Shown: positions 28,001 through 36,035, counted from the stretch's first letter. The stretch: DNA of 64,000 nt from Brachybacterium fresconis (GCF_017876515.1 NZ_JAGIOC010000001.1:744001-808000); one strand, 5' to 3'. The notes: generated from the letters alone by a model not told the origin. A program made the numbers and translations.

Positions 28001-28562
28001 TCGCGGCGACCTCCCGCTCCATGAACTCCAGCACCTCCGCCACGGCATCATGATGCGCTTGGGCGATCAGCGCCTGGGTGCCGGCGTCCGCGACGCCCCA
28101 CAGCACCGAGACTGACTTCGGCACCGAGAACGTGTAATCGAAGCCCGCGACCGCACGCCGGTTGCCACGCTCGGTCTCCTCGGCCTCGATCTGGGCGACC
28201 TGCTCGGCACGCTCACCCATCCCCAACGCCGGATCAAGACCCTTCACGCGCTTGCTGATGCGGTCGGCGACCGAGACGTACCGCGGGAACGCCCGGCCCA
28301 GTGGCTTGCCGGTGATGGGGTCGCGGCCCATCCCGATCAGCAACTGCAACTGCGCCTCGGACACCTGATCCCCAGCACCGATCTGCCCGTCACCGAGACC
28401 GGGCAGGGCCAATCCCATCCAGTTGCCCGGAGGTGTGCCCTCCTCCGTGTAGTACCTCGTCAGCGGCGTCGAGAGGGAACGGTCGCCGTCGGCGGCGGCG
28501 ATCGTGCGCAGCAGGTACTTGTACCCGTCGCCCGCGCTCATCACGCGCATCGAGACCGTCAT
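25014..28562 (-). CDS. MobF-family relaxase/helicase (TrwC/TraA type)
   Basis: A 1182-residue conjugative relaxase. Tyr-rich N-terminal segments occur at residues about 14-16 (GYKY) and 37-40 (TRYYTEEG). The relaxase core follows with FDYTFSVPKSVSVLWG and the metal site DPQLHTHVVVSNK (with HYD just before). Residues about 560-900 are the helicase: Walker A GPAGAGKTTAM, LVIIDEASLAG, LVGDYGQLQSVDAGGAFG and TAHRAQGITTDTSHVLV. It nicks oriT and leads transfer of the single strand. Starts at 28562 and 28550 are both possible; the partial copy at 57282-57395 conserves the same beginning. Convergent with DprA. Confidence 0.93.
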   Translation of the reverse strand: MTVSMRVMSAGDGYKYLLRTIAAADGDRSLSTPLTRYYTEEGTPPGNWMGLALPGLGDGQIGAGDQVSEAQLQLLIGMGRDPITGKPLGRAFPRYVSVADRISKRVKGLDPALGMGERAEQVAQIEAEETERGNRRAVAGFDYTFSVPKSVSVLWGVADAGTQALIAQAHHDAVAEVLEFMEREVAATRTGYTAADGAVAQVDVTGLVATAFDHYDSRSSDPQLHTHVVVSNKVQTALDGRWRSLDGRPMHAAVVALSEHYNAVLADRLTGMLGLGWEARDRGRDRNPAWEIVGVGEELIEEFSTRSHDIDAEADRLIAAYVAEHGRRPSARTIVRLRAQATLATRPDKDVHSLADLTAGWRDRATHVLGEDATGWASRITQTQAARPLRADDVPLEVIAELGQTVVEVVGEKRSTWRRWNLHAEASRQSMGWRFASVQDREAIVAMIADAAEQASLRLTPPELASSPVAFRRQDGTSVFRPRHSTVFSSTMLLEAEDRLLHLAGTRTGPTVDVETVERIAAKPDRQGRVLGADQADALTTIAVSGRVLDVLVGPAGAGKTTAMNALRRAWEKQHGAGSVVGLAPSAVAAQVLGDDLGIATENTAKWWQNHLTRGGTFKAGQLVIIDEASLAGTLSLDRITALAAQAGAKVLLVGDYGQLQSVDAGGAFGMLVADRHDDAPELVDVHRFIHEWEKTASLDLRHGRTLVIDTYAGHGRITDGDGEGMIDAAYAAWRADRDAGQVSVLIAETREDVTALNARARADLILEGRITQTREVTLAEGTRAGVGDTIITRRNDRRLRTGTGRDWVRNGETWQVTDVRDDGSITIRKTGRRFGAIVLPADYVAEHVDLGYAVTAHRAQGITTDTSHVLVEPTTTRENLYVAMTRGRQSNQAYVVLNRPDDHATPHPSDNPDATARSVLFGVLQHVGAERSAHETITAEQETWGSIAQLAAEYETIAAATQHDRWVNLIRTSGLTGDQAEAVIDSEAFGALAAELRRAEANHHDIDRLLPRLVRARGFEDADDVASVIHHRLARATARPAGSGRNRKAPRLIAGLIPHADGPMSRDMRDALDERHRLIEARADAVLATALQDNAPWTGALGPMPNDAPGKRLWRRRARVIAAYRDRYTITDTTPVGASPDSVAQKIDRARAETALRALNTQPSPAPERRPAQRITPGRGL

Positions 28563-28603
28563 ACCGACGAGGTGAACAGTGCAGCCACGAAGGCACTTCG
28601 CGT

Positions 28604-28623
28604 TATCAATATCAATACTGATA
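28604..28623. promoter_or_regulatory. Operator-like TATCA palindrome before the ABC-cassette regulator
   Basis: TATCAATACTGATA (28610-28623) is a palindrome with 5-bp arms, and another TATCAA half-site abuts it (28605-28610). It lies 11-30 bp upstream of the regulator ATG at 28634, in the region expected for -10 elements, and within the divergent gap to the relaxase start. It is the likely binding site of the adjacent HTH protein. Confidence 0.55.
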
Positions 28624-28633
28624 GCATTGGGGC

Positions 28634-29221
28634 ATGGCTACTTCTTCAGCGCTGCTGCATCCGGTCCGGCTTCGTATCGTCCAGGCGTTGCTGGGTGAGG
28701 GGGAGCTGACGACGCATCAGCTTCATGAGCGGTTGTCCGATGTTCCGATCGCCACGCTGTACCGGCACGTCGGCCACCTGGTCAAGCACGAGTTGATCGA
28801 GGTGGCCGATGAGCAGCAGATTCGGGGTGCGAGCGAGAAGACCTACCGGCTGGCTCCGGGGTTCGCGAACCCTTCGGCGGAGGAGCTGAACTCTCTGAGC
28901 AACGAGGAGCTCCTGACGGCGTTCACGGTGTTCACCTCGGGTCTGATCCGCGACTTCGACGACTACCTGCAAGCGGGAGACCCTGACCTGTACGCCGATC
29001 GGGTGAGTTTCGCTCAGGCCTCGTTCTGGGCGAGCGATGAGGAGGTCGATGAGTTCGGCCGCGCCCTCATGGCGGCACTCGAAGGCCTGCTGGCCAACGA
29101 TGCGACCCCGGATCGTCGTCGCCGGACTCTCAGCACGGTGCTGATGCCGCGAGCAGAAGCCGGGCCAGGAGACGCCGCTCAGCGAGAAGCGACACAGAAG
29201 GGATCGGAGGCAGACGAATGA
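28634..29221 (+). CDS. ArsR/PadR-like winged-HTH regulator of the ABC cassette
   Basis: A 195-residue regulator. Residues 1-75 form a winged HTH (LLHPVRLRIVQALLGEGELT, DVPIATLYRHVGHLVKHELI). The remaining 120 residues are helical and acidic, probably a dimerisation/ligand domain. Such proteins repress the ABC genes next to them. The ATG follows GGGGC only, so the transcript may be nearly leaderless. Its TGA overlaps the start of the ATPase gene, so it is the first gene of a six-gene operon that ends at 32682. Confidence 0.82.
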   Translation: MATSSALLHPVRLRIVQALLGEGELTTHQLHERLSDVPIATLYRHVGHLVKHELIEVADEQQIRGASEKTYRLAPGFANPSAEELNSLSNEELLTAFTVFTSGLIRDFDDYLQAGDPDLYADRVSFAQASFWASDEEVDEFGRALMAALEGLLANDATPDRRRRTLSTVLMPRAEAGPGDAAQREATQKGSEADE

Positions 29222-29925
29222 GCGCGACCGATACTGCCAACGTCTCCGGGATCGTGGCGGGTTACGGCGACACCGAGGTGCTCGGTCCGGTCGACCTGTC
29301 GCTGCGGCCGGGCGTGACCGCACTGCTGGGCCGCAACGGCTCGGGCAAGACGACGCTGATGCGCACGCTGTGCGGCATCATCCCCGCTCTGAGCGGCACC
29401 TGCACGGTACTCGGCTCTACCGTGGCCGACGGCGCTGCCGTCCGGTCCAGCGTGGGCTATCTCGGGCACGAGTCCGCGCTCGCGAGCGCGCTCACTGTGG
29501 AAGAGAACCTGCGGTTCTGGGAGAACATCACGAGCACCTACCCGGATGCCACCGTCGTCCCCGCCGAGGAACTGGTTGAGCGTTTCGACCTCGCCGATCT
29601 GCTCGACAAGAAGGTGTCCTCGCTCAGCCGGGGTCAACGGCAACGGGTCGATCTGGCACGGCTCGCGATGACCGATCCCGAGTTCATCGTGCTCGACGAG
29701 CCGCTCACCGGCCTTGATCCGGTCTACGCCGCGCAGACCCGTGCCCTGCTCAGCGAATGGGGCGAGACCCGCACGGTGCTCTACTCCACGCACAGCGTGC
29801 CCGAAGCGCTCGAACTGGCGCGGCACTTCCTGATCGTCCAGGGCCGCGACCTCATCGAGTTGGACTGCGACCACGAAGCGGTGACCGAGACGACGATCCT
29901 CGACGTGCTGGAGGCCCACGCATGA
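29218..29925 (+). CDS. ABC transporter ATP-binding protein (first pair)
   Basis: A 235-residue ATPase: Walker A LGRNGSGKTTLMRT, signature LSRGQRQRVDLARL, Walker B FIVLDEPLTGLDP and H-loop YSTHS. It resembles the single-domain ATPases of bacterial export systems for peptides, antibiotics or heme-like compounds. It is coupled to the permease gene 29922-30734 by an ATGA overlap. Confidence 0.9.
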   Translation: MSATDTANVSGIVAGYGDTEVLGPVDLSLRPGVTALLGRNGSGKTTLMRTLCGIIPALSGTCTVLGSTVADGAAVRSSVGYLGHESALASALTVEENLRFWENITSTYPDATVVPAEELVERFDLADLLDKKVSSLSRGQRQRVDLARLAMTDPEFIVLDEPLTGLDPVYAAQTRALLSEWGETRTVLYSTHSVPEALELARHFLIVQGRDLIELDCDHEAVTETTILDVLEAHA

Positions 29926-30734
29926 CCACAACCACCGCCCCTGCCCGACGCCGCGTGTCCGCGTTCGCGAGACGCGCCTGGATACAGCAGGGCACCACCG
30001 CCGTGTGGCTCGCCGCCCTTGTCGGCGGAGCGCTCGGGGTGCTCGTCTTCCTCGGCTCCGGCGGCGTGAACACGCTGGCGAACATGCCCGAATTGATTCC
30101 CAGCGACCCCGACGGGCTGGTCGCCGTTCGCGACACGGCCGGGGAATTCCTGCCGATGACCTCGTATCTGCTGACGATGACTCCGGCGATCCTGGGGATG
30201 CTCGTGGCCATCGTCGCTACGCTGACGCTTCCCGGCGTAGTCGCCGACGACATCACCGGCGGCGGGATCGAAGCGTTACTGGCCGGGCCGATCCCGCGTC
30301 GGCACCTGTTCTCGGCCTATCTCGGTGCCGCGCTCGTGCTGACCGCTGTGGCCTGGATCGTCGCGATGCTCGCCTTCTTCCTCGCTGCGGTGATCACCTC
30401 CCTCGTCATCGGGGCGTCGGTGTCGCTGTCACCGACCTACGGCTTCGCACTGGTCGTCGTGCCGTTGTCGATGGGCTTGTGGTCGGCCACCGCGACACTC
30501 TTCGGCGCGCTGCTGTACCCCAGCAGCCTCGACACCAAGGCCGGGCTCAACGGCGGTCCCATCCGCCTCGTGGCGATGCTGCCCGCGCTCATCGCGGTGC
30601 CCTCGGTGCTGCTCCTGCCCGAGTGGGTGCTGCCCGCACTCGCACTGGTGCTGGCGGTAACCCTGCTCGCGAGCCTCATCCTCATCCGGCTGACCGCACG
30701 GGGCTTCCGCAGCACCCGCGTGCTCGGCAACTGA
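29922..30734 (+). CDS. ABC transporter permease (first pair)
   Basis: A 270-residue membrane protein with six probable transmembrane helices: AVWLAALVGGALGVLVFLGS, MTPAILGMLVAIVATLTLPG, AVAWIVAMLAFFLAAVITSL, GFALVVVPLSMGLWSATATL and two near the C-terminus. The external loop after the first helix is 60 residues (NTLANMPELIPSDPDGLVAV region), as in ABC-2 type exporters. It pairs with the ATPase directly upstream. Confidence 0.87.
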   Translation: MTTTTAPARRRVSAFARRAWIQQGTTAVWLAALVGGALGVLVFLGSGGVNTLANMPELIPSDPDGLVAVRDTAGEFLPMTSYLLTMTPAILGMLVAIVATLTLPGVVADDITGGGIEALLAGPIPRRHLFSAYLGAALVLTAVAWIVAMLAFFLAAVITSLVIGASVSLSPTYGFALVVVPLSMGLWSATATLFGALLYPSSLDTKAGLNGGPIRLVAMLPALIAVPSVLLLPEWVLPALALVLAVTLLASLILIRLTARGFRSTRVLGN

Positions 30735-30740
30735 ACTCCT

Positions 30741-30995
30741 TTGAACGAAACGGAACCATTTGTGAATCTCGTGAATTTCGATGCGGCGATGCTCATCCCG
30801 CTCATCCCCGTGCTCGTCCTCGCCGTCCTGCTGATCGGGTGGTCGCTGATCGACATTGGCCGGCGACCCGTTCAGCACCTCCCCAAGTGGGCGTGGGCGC
30901 TGATCGTGCTGCTCGCGATCCCGCTCGGCGCGGTCGTCTACCTCATCATCGGCCGCACCCGAGGTCAGAAGCTCCGAGATGAGGACCTGCGATGA
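30741..30995 (+). CDS. Small PLDc_N-domain membrane protein
   Basis: An 84-residue protein with two transmembrane helices separated by a short basic loop (DIGRRPVQHLPKWAW) and the motif GAVVYLIIGRTRGQKLRD, characteristic of the phospholipase-D N-terminal-like (PLDc_N) family. The same trio of PLDc_N protein, ATPase and permease occurs as yxlE-yxlF-yxlG in the Bacillus subtilis sigY operon, where YxlE is reported as a negative regulator. The start is uncertain: TTG at 30741 or GTG at 30762. Its stop overlaps the next ATPase gene. Confidence 0.75.
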   Translation: MNETEPFVNLVNFDAAMLIPLIPVLVLAVLLIGWSLIDIGRRPVQHLPKWAWALIVLLAIPLGAVVYLIIGRTRGQKLRDEDLR

Positions 30996-31924
30996 CCACG
31001 GCCCTGACCGTCAAGGATCTCACCCGCGTCTACCCCGGAGGCGGGGGCGTCCGGGGCATCGGCTTCACCGCCGACGAACACGCCGTGACCGCGGTCATCG
31101 GCCCTAACGGGGCGGGAAAGACCGTGCTCTTCAGCATCATCGCGGGCCTCGCCCAGGCCGAGTCGGGCACCGTCGACTTCGCCTCGCCGAAAGCGCGAGT
31201 GGCGTATTGCCCCGACGTACCCCAGTTCGAGTCCTGGCTCACCGCCCTTGAAGTCGTGGAGACCTCCCTCGCCGTCTCACGCGAGAGCACGGGCCGGGTG
31301 CGGATCGCCCGCGGCACCGGCGGCGACGGCTTCGCACGCGGAGCACTCGAGGCGTGCGGTCTCGGCTCGGTGATGGATCGTCGTGTCGCGGACTTCTCTC
31401 GCGGCATGCTGCAACGCCTCGGGATCGCCGCGGCACTGGTCACCGATCCGGAGATCCTGATCCTCGACGAGCCGAACAGCGCGCTCGACCCCATCGGCCG
31501 CGCCGACGTGCGCGACATCATCACCGAGCAGAAACGTCACCGCTGCATCCTGCTCTCCAGCCATATGCTCAGCGAGGTCGAACAGCTCGCCGACCACATC
31601 GTCGTCATCGATCAGGGCCGCGTCGTCACCCGGGGCACCACGGCATCGATCCTCACCGACGGCCTCGAACCCGTCTGGACGATCCGTCTCGGCGCACCCG
31701 CGCAGATCAGCGCCGCAGACCTCGCCGTCGCTGTTCCCGAGGCCCGCTTCGAGTTCGAGACGGACACGCTGTGCACCGCCCGCTTCCGCAGCTTCGAGGC
31801 CGCCGGGAGCCAGCTCATGACCGCCCTGCACATCTTCCGTTCGCCCGTCATCGAGGTCACCCTGCGCGACCGCGACCTCGACGCCTCCTTCGCCCGCATC
31901 GTCCAGAATCAGGAACACCGATGA
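30992..31924 (+). CDS. ABC transporter ATP-binding protein (second pair, YxlF-like)
   Basis: A 310-residue ATPase: Walker A IGPNGAGKTVLFSIIAGL, signature FSRGMLQRLGIAAAL, Walker B LILDEPNSALDP and H-loop LSSHMLSEVE. A C-terminal extension of about 90 residues (PVWTIRLGAPAQISAADLAV onward) is the DUF4162-like region typical of ABC-2 export ATPases. It overlaps the small PLDc_N gene and its permease partner by four bases each. Confidence 0.9.
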   Translation: MTTALTVKDLTRVYPGGGGVRGIGFTADEHAVTAVIGPNGAGKTVLFSIIAGLAQAESGTVDFASPKARVAYCPDVPQFESWLTALEVVETSLAVSRESTGRVRIARGTGGDGFARGALEACGLGSVMDRRVADFSRGMLQRLGIAAALVTDPEILILDEPNSALDPIGRADVRDIITEQKRHRCILLSSHMLSEVEQLADHIVVIDQGRVVTRGTTASILTDGLEPVWTIRLGAPAQISAADLAVAVPEARFEFETDTLCTARFRSFEAAGSQLMTALHIFRSPVIEVTLRDRDLDASFARIVQNQEHR

Positions 31925-32682
31925 GCCTCATCCTTGCCTCGGCGCGCGTCGAGACGCGCCGCCTCACCCGCTCCGGCCTGTTCATCGGGCTGCTTGCCGT
32001 GTTCGCGTTCTTCGGGCTCTCCGGCCCCGCCCTCGCCCTCTACATGCCCGAGATCCTGGGAGCCGCCGCGGGCACCGAGCAACTCACCATCGAAGCCGCC
32101 GACGCGAGGCCGGAAGACGGGATCGCGCTGTTCAACCAGAGCGCCATGCAACTCGGACTCATCCTCGCCGTCGCCGTCGCGATCACCTCGCTGAACTGGG
32201 ATGCCCGGCCAGGCTCCTCGATCTTCTACCGCACCCGCGTGAGACACCTCGCCCGGCTCACAGTGCCCCGCCTCGCCATCGGCTGGATCGCCGTTATCGC
32301 CAGCTACACCGTGGCGCTCCTGCTCGCCGCCGGGCTCACAGTCATGTTCCTCGGGCCGATCGAGACCGAACTGATCGTCACCGTCGGTATCACCTCGACG
32401 ATCTACCTCGTCATGGCGATGAGCATCGGCTACCTCATCATGGTGCTCACCCGGCGCACCGCCGCCGCGATCGCCGCCGCCACGGTGTTGATGCTGTTGC
32501 TGCCGCTGCTGAGCAGCATCGATGCGCTCACTCCCTGGGCACCGACGACGCTCCTGGCAACACCCGGGCTCGGGCTTGCGGACCTTGCGGCACCGCTGCT
32601 CTCGGCGGTTGCCGTCTCCGCCGCATGCGTGGTCACCGCAAGTTTCGTCGCCAACCGGCAGAGCCTCAGACGCGATGCGTAA
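31921..32682 (+). CDS. ABC transporter permease (second pair, YxlG-like)
   Basis: A 253-residue membrane protein with six predicted helices (SGLFIGLLAVFAFFGLSG at the start, then LGLILAVAVAITSLNW, LAIGWIAVIASYTVALLLAA, IVTVGITSTIYLVMAMSIGY and two more). The first helix is followed by a long extracytoplasmic loop, as in ABC-2 permeases. It closes the operon begun at 28634. The next gene, an AraC regulator, starts 173 bp later with no visible terminator between. Confidence 0.87.
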   Translation: MSLILASARVETRRLTRSGLFIGLLAVFAFFGLSGPALALYMPEILGAAAGTEQLTIEAADARPEDGIALFNQSAMQLGLILAVAVAITSLNWDARPGSSIFYRTRVRHLARLTVPRLAIGWIAVIASYTVALLLAAGLTVMFLGPIETELIVTVGITSTIYLVMAMSIGYLIMVLTRRTAAAIAAATVLMLLLPLLSSIDALTPWAPTTLLATPGLGLADLAAPLLSAVAVSAACVVTASFVANRQSLRRDA

Positions 32683-32855
32683 GTAGCGGTCATGGCCGAG
32701 GCGATACTCGTCCCCAGCAAGGAAGTTCCTCTGGCACGTTCACCGCCGCGGCAGCCGCGTTCGCGAACCTCACTCGAGCTCCAGCAGGAGACGCCTGGGA
32801 ATCTTTGCGACTCACCATCCCGCTCGACGGCATTCAAAGATGATGGTGACGAGCG

Positions 32856-33779
32856 GTGACGGATAAGCACCCGTTGTCGAACTATCAAGTGCTGCTCGCG
32901 AGGACCCGGACCGTGCACCGGCCAATTGGGCCGTTGGCGTATGACTGCGTGAAGGTCATCGTCGTCAGAGACGGCAGCGCGATCCTCTTTAGTGAATTCG
33001 GGCAGAAGCCCGTGCGTGCCGGTGACGTCATCTTGCTTGGCCCGAACGTTCTGTGCGGGTCCGAACCCGAGGGGCACATCACGGTCACCACGATCTACGC
33101 GGATACCGACTATGTGATCGACCAGGCGTTCTGGCAGTACGCGGGCCTTCTGCATGATCGGCTCGATGCGCCGGTGTTCGTCAAGGAGACCTTCACCGAG
33201 CCGGCACAGGTCATTCGCCTGGGTGAGCATCACGCCGGCTTGCTTATGCCCTGGCTTGATGAGCTGGTCGCGCTCAGTCTCGATGATGAGGATGCCAGGT
33301 TCCACAGGATGCAGGCGCTCTGGTTCGCGGTCGTGGACCGCATCGCTCCGCACGTCCGCGTCACCGATCACCGGGTCTCACCCGCGCAGCGAGCGCGGAG
33401 CATGCCAGTGCATCCGCGGGTACGCCGATTCGCGCCCGCCCGACCCGAAGCGGTCAAAGTGCGTGAAGCGCTCAGTGGGGCGATCGCCGAGTCATGGACA
33501 CTGAAAAACTTGGCGGGGATGGTGCATCTGTCGACGAAACAACTGTCGCGAATGTTCGTCGATGCTTACGGAAAAACGCCGCTGGCGTATCTGACGATGC
33601 GGCGGGTCGAGGAAATGGCCCGCTTGCTCCGGGAGACCAATCTCACCATCGAGCAGGCGGGCCGCAAAGTCGGGTGGCATTCCCGCAACCGCGCCTCTGA
33701 GGCATTCCGGCAAGCAACCGGCATGACCCCGAGTAGGTATCGAGGGCTGCAGATGGCGAGGAACCGGAACTCAGCATGA
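32856..33779 (+). CDS. AraC-family transcriptional regulator (paralogue 1, intact)
   Basis: A 307-residue AraC regulator with an AraC-binding-like domain (residues about 15-130: IGPLAYDCVKVIVVRDGSAI, ARAGDVILLGPNVLCGSEPE-like core) and a C-terminal HTH pair (TLKNLAGMVHLSTKQLSRMF, YGKTPLAYLTMRRVEEMARL, AGRKVGWHSRNRASEAFRQA). Two further homologues occur at 41686-43721 (broken) and 57431-58393. The start is GTG at 32856. Its target is not evident; homologues sit next to transfer genes of actinobacterial mobile elements. Confidence 0.87.
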   Translation: MTDKHPLSNYQVLLARTRTVHRPIGPLAYDCVKVIVVRDGSAILFSEFGQKPVRAGDVILLGPNVLCGSEPEGHITVTTIYADTDYVIDQAFWQYAGLLHDRLDAPVFVKETFTEPAQVIRLGEHHAGLLMPWLDELVALSLDDEDARFHRMQALWFAVVDRIAPHVRVTDHRVSPAQRARSMPVHPRVRRFAPARPEAVKVREALSGAIAESWTLKNLAGMVHLSTKQLSRMFVDAYGKTPLAYLTMRRVEEMARLLRETNLTIEQAGRKVGWHSRNRASEAFRQATGMTPSRYRGLQMARNRNSA

Positions 33780-34092
33780 AACGCCGAGCTCAGGCGTGCA
33801 CCGCCGGAACCAGTAGCTCGCGATCGGGGCAGCGAGCTAAGGCCCCGAGCAGTGTGCTGAGTTCGGCGTAGTAGCAGGGCGTCCAACCGGGGAAGATCCG
33901 ATTCCTACTGTCTAGGGCGTGTCTCCCATAGGGCGTAATCAGATCGGTGCTGCGCCACGTTGTTGGCGTCAGACGTGCACAACGCTGTCGTCGCGATCGT
34001 GAACGAGTTCTGGGACGCATCGCGAATAGTTTCGTGACGTCGGTACGGTTGATGCCTTGCTAAGCGGCGGGCAGGAGCCGTACTGTCATGCC
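33780..34092. other. Non-coding gap with a solo IS end and a gene remnant
   Basis: No complete gene is seen between the AraC gene and the VOC gene. A minus-strand run from about 33903 to 33790 (RIFPGWTPCYYAELSTLL, ending ELLVPAVHA) looks like the C-terminus of a lost protein that I do not recognise. It stops at the solo IS end at 33912-33931. The remaining 160 bp show nothing recognisable. Confidence 0.5.
33912..33931. repeat. Solo 20-bp end of the IS5-family element
   Basis: CTAGGGCGTGTCTCCCATAG is the exact reverse complement of 35429-35448, the outer end of the IS5-family transposase copy. No transposase abuts it, and the similarity stops after about 21 bp. It is either the relic of a second IS copy or the true left end of a larger unit that includes the VOC gene. 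Confidence 0.8.
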
Positions 34093-34467
34093 ATGATCAC
34101 TCACATAGCGTCTGCGATCCTGTATGTGACCGACCAGGATGAGAGTCTCGCCTTCTACCGAGACGTTCTGGGATTTGAAGTCATCACCGATGCCGACATG
34201 GGCGGCGGAGCTCGCTGGCTGGAAGTGCGCCCGGCCGGTGCACAGACCGCCATCGTCCTATTGGCTGCTGCAGCTTTTGGCCGGTCTCCAGGGGAAGGTG
34301 CGAATCTGACTTTCGCCAGCAGCGACATCGCCACGACCATCGAAGTTCTGCACTCTCGCGGAGCAGAGGTTTCAGAACCGGTCGAAGAGCCGTGGGGTAC
34401 TTATGCGACCGTCGTCGGTCCGGACGACCATAGGGTGCAGTTCAACGAACGACGCAAGCACATATAG
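34093..34467 (+). CDS. VOC-family (glyoxalase-like) protein next to an IS5 element
   Basis: A 124-residue single-module VOC protein: ITHIASAILYVTDQDESLAF, YRDVLGFEVITDADMGGGAR, then GANLTFASSDIATTIEVLHS and DDHRVQFNER. Metal-type His and Glu positions are partly present. Family roles include glyoxalase, dioxygenase and binding of antibiotics such as bleomycin; nothing here decides. The ATG at 34093 is used. The TAG stop at 34465-34467 coincides with the start of the IS5 left end (TAGGGC), so the natural stop may be altered. It lies between two perfect inverted IS ends. Confidence 0.78.
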   Translation: MITHIASAILYVTDQDESLAFYRDVLGFEVITDADMGGGARWLEVRPAGAQTAIVLLAAAAFGRSPGEGANLTFASSDIATTIEVLHSRGAEVSEPVEEPWGTYATVVGPDDHRVQFNERRKHI

Positions 34468-35448
34468 GGCTCTACTCTACCCCGTGGCGCGTAGCCAGGT
34501 CATGATGGCGCAGAGGGTGACGGCGGCGCGGTAGGTTATCGCGAGTTTGTCGTAGCGGGTGGCAAGGCCTCGCCATTGCTTGGCCAGGGCGAAGGATCGT
34601 TCGATGACGTTGCGGCCCTTGTACAAGCCGGCGTCGAACGCCGGAGGCCGGCCACCGGCGCTGCCGCGGCGGGCGCGGGCGGCGATCGTGTCCCGCTTTT
34701 CCGGGATCACGGCGGTGATCCTGCGACGCCGTAGTTCGCGGCGCAGCGCGCCATTCGAATAGGCCCGATCGGCGAGCACCGCATCCGGCCGAGAGCGCGG
34801 CCGACCCCGCCCCCGGCGAGGCACGTGTATTTCGGCCAAGACCTCGTGGAGCATCGCGCCGTCGTTGCGCTGACCGCCGGTGACCACCGACGCCAGCGGC
34901 CGGCCATGCCCGTCGACGGCACTGTGGATCTTCGTGGTCAACCCGCCGCGCGACCGCCCGATGCCGTGGCCTGCGGGTTCACACTCGCTGGCCGGCAGGT
35001 TCCTGTGATTCGACCGTGCCCCCTGTGTCCTGGTCGAGACGGCTGGTGTTCGTCGCGTGCTGGTGGGCACGGCAGATGGTCGCGTCGACCGACACATCCC
35101 AGTCGATCATCCCGGCAGCGTCTGCGTCGGCGAGGATGCGCTGCAGGATCCGGTCCCAGGTGCCGTCCGCGGCATAGCGAGCATGGCGCTTCCAGACCGT
35201 CTGCCACGGACCGAACTCGTCCCGCGGCAGGTCCCGCCACGGGATGCCCGTCCGGTAGCGGTAGACGATCGCTTCGACGATTCTGCGATTGTCGCGAAAC
35301 GGATGCCCCTGCCGACCGGCGTTGGACGGCAGCAGCGGCTCGATCCGTTCCCACTGCTCGTCGGTGAACTGGCGGAACCTCGACGTCGTTCGTGCCATAC
35401 GGTCACGATCTCGCAGCCTGCCGCTCACCTATGGGAGACACGCCCTAG
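34464..35448 (-). mobile_element. IS5-family (IS427-group) insertion sequence
   Basis: The right end CTATGGGAGACACGCCCTAG (35429-35448) is certain. The left end is probably the TAGGGCTCTACTCTACC at 34465, 10 bp beyond the transposase stop, which is the usual spacing; its match to the right end is only partial. The target TA/CTAG at the right end fits this group. A perfect copy of the right end exists at 33912 in inverted orientation, making 33912-35448 an alternative unit of 1537 bp. Confidence 0.78.
34477..35398 (-). CDS. IS5-family transposase read through a frameshift
   Basis: The first frame (35398 down to 34979) gives MARTTSRFRQFTDEQWERIE to ATICRAHQHATNTSRLDQDT, with the first catalytic Asp in SVDATI. 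The second frame, joined near 35050, gives KIHSAVDGHGRPLASVVTGG, VLADRAYSNGALRRELRRRR (second Asp) and GRNVIERSFALAKQWRGLAT (Glu), ending WLRATG. The joint lies at a G-run (CAGGGGGC), suggesting programmed frameshifting as in other IS5/IS427 members; by position the second frame is +1 relative to the first. All three DDE residues are present, so the element may be active. Confidence 0.82.
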
Positions 35449-35870
35449 TCATTGATGGGTGCGGCGAGAGGCTCGGGATTTCCATTCTCTGCGACGGCGG
35501 CAAGTGCTCGTTCAAGCACTTGAAGGTCTTCCACGGTTTCCACGGAGATGACCTTGCCCCATGCAAGTGTCATGAACTGGAACACCGTGTTCTCGTAGCG
35601 TACGTTCCCAGGCAGATCACCCGAGATCGATGCCCGCACAGCGATGCGAGTCCTCCACGGCCCACCGCTGACCAGGATGTCGTGGATATCGAAGCGAGCT
35701 CCCGGAAGAAGATCGAGGATGCGCTTCCACCAGCGGATCATCGACTCGCGTGTTGTGCGGCGGCCGCCCAGCGCGTGATCGCCGTGAAAGCGGTATTCGA
35801 ACGACGGGGCGAGTCCGTCGACCATCGCCATGTAGTCACCCGCGTTGATTCGTTCAAAAACGGCTCGCAC
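35445..35870 (-). CDS. SnoaL/NTF2-like protein
   Basis: A 141-residue protein of the NTF2-like fold: FERINAGDYMAMVDGLAPSF, HALGGRRTTRESMIRWWKRI and YENTVFQFMTLAWGKVISVE. Such proteins are small polyketide-cyclase-like or isomerase-like proteins, often of unknown substrate. The stop codon is formed by the CTAG of the IS5 end (35445-35448), so a few C-terminal residues may have been replaced. It is the last gene of the minus-strand cluster that includes the hydrolase and monooxygenase. Confidence 0.8.
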   Translation of the reverse strand: MRAVFERINAGDYMAMVDGLAPSFEYRFHGDHALGGRRTTRESMIRWWKRILDLLPGARFDIHDILVSGGPWRTRIAVRASISGDLPGNVRYENTVFQFMTLAWGKVISVETVEDLQVLERALAAVAENGNPEPLAAPIND

Positions 35871-36035
35871 CTTGCCCTGACGATTCGCTTATACAATATC
35901 GGACCCTTTCTTTTCGCTATTGTCGGGAGCACACCCTAATCGGTGACGGGCACGACCTTGCCCGGGCATCCTTCTCCCGAGCCGCGCGGCACCTCTGCCG
36001 CAGTACGGCGTCCTTGCTTCTCGGTGTTGGCAAGC

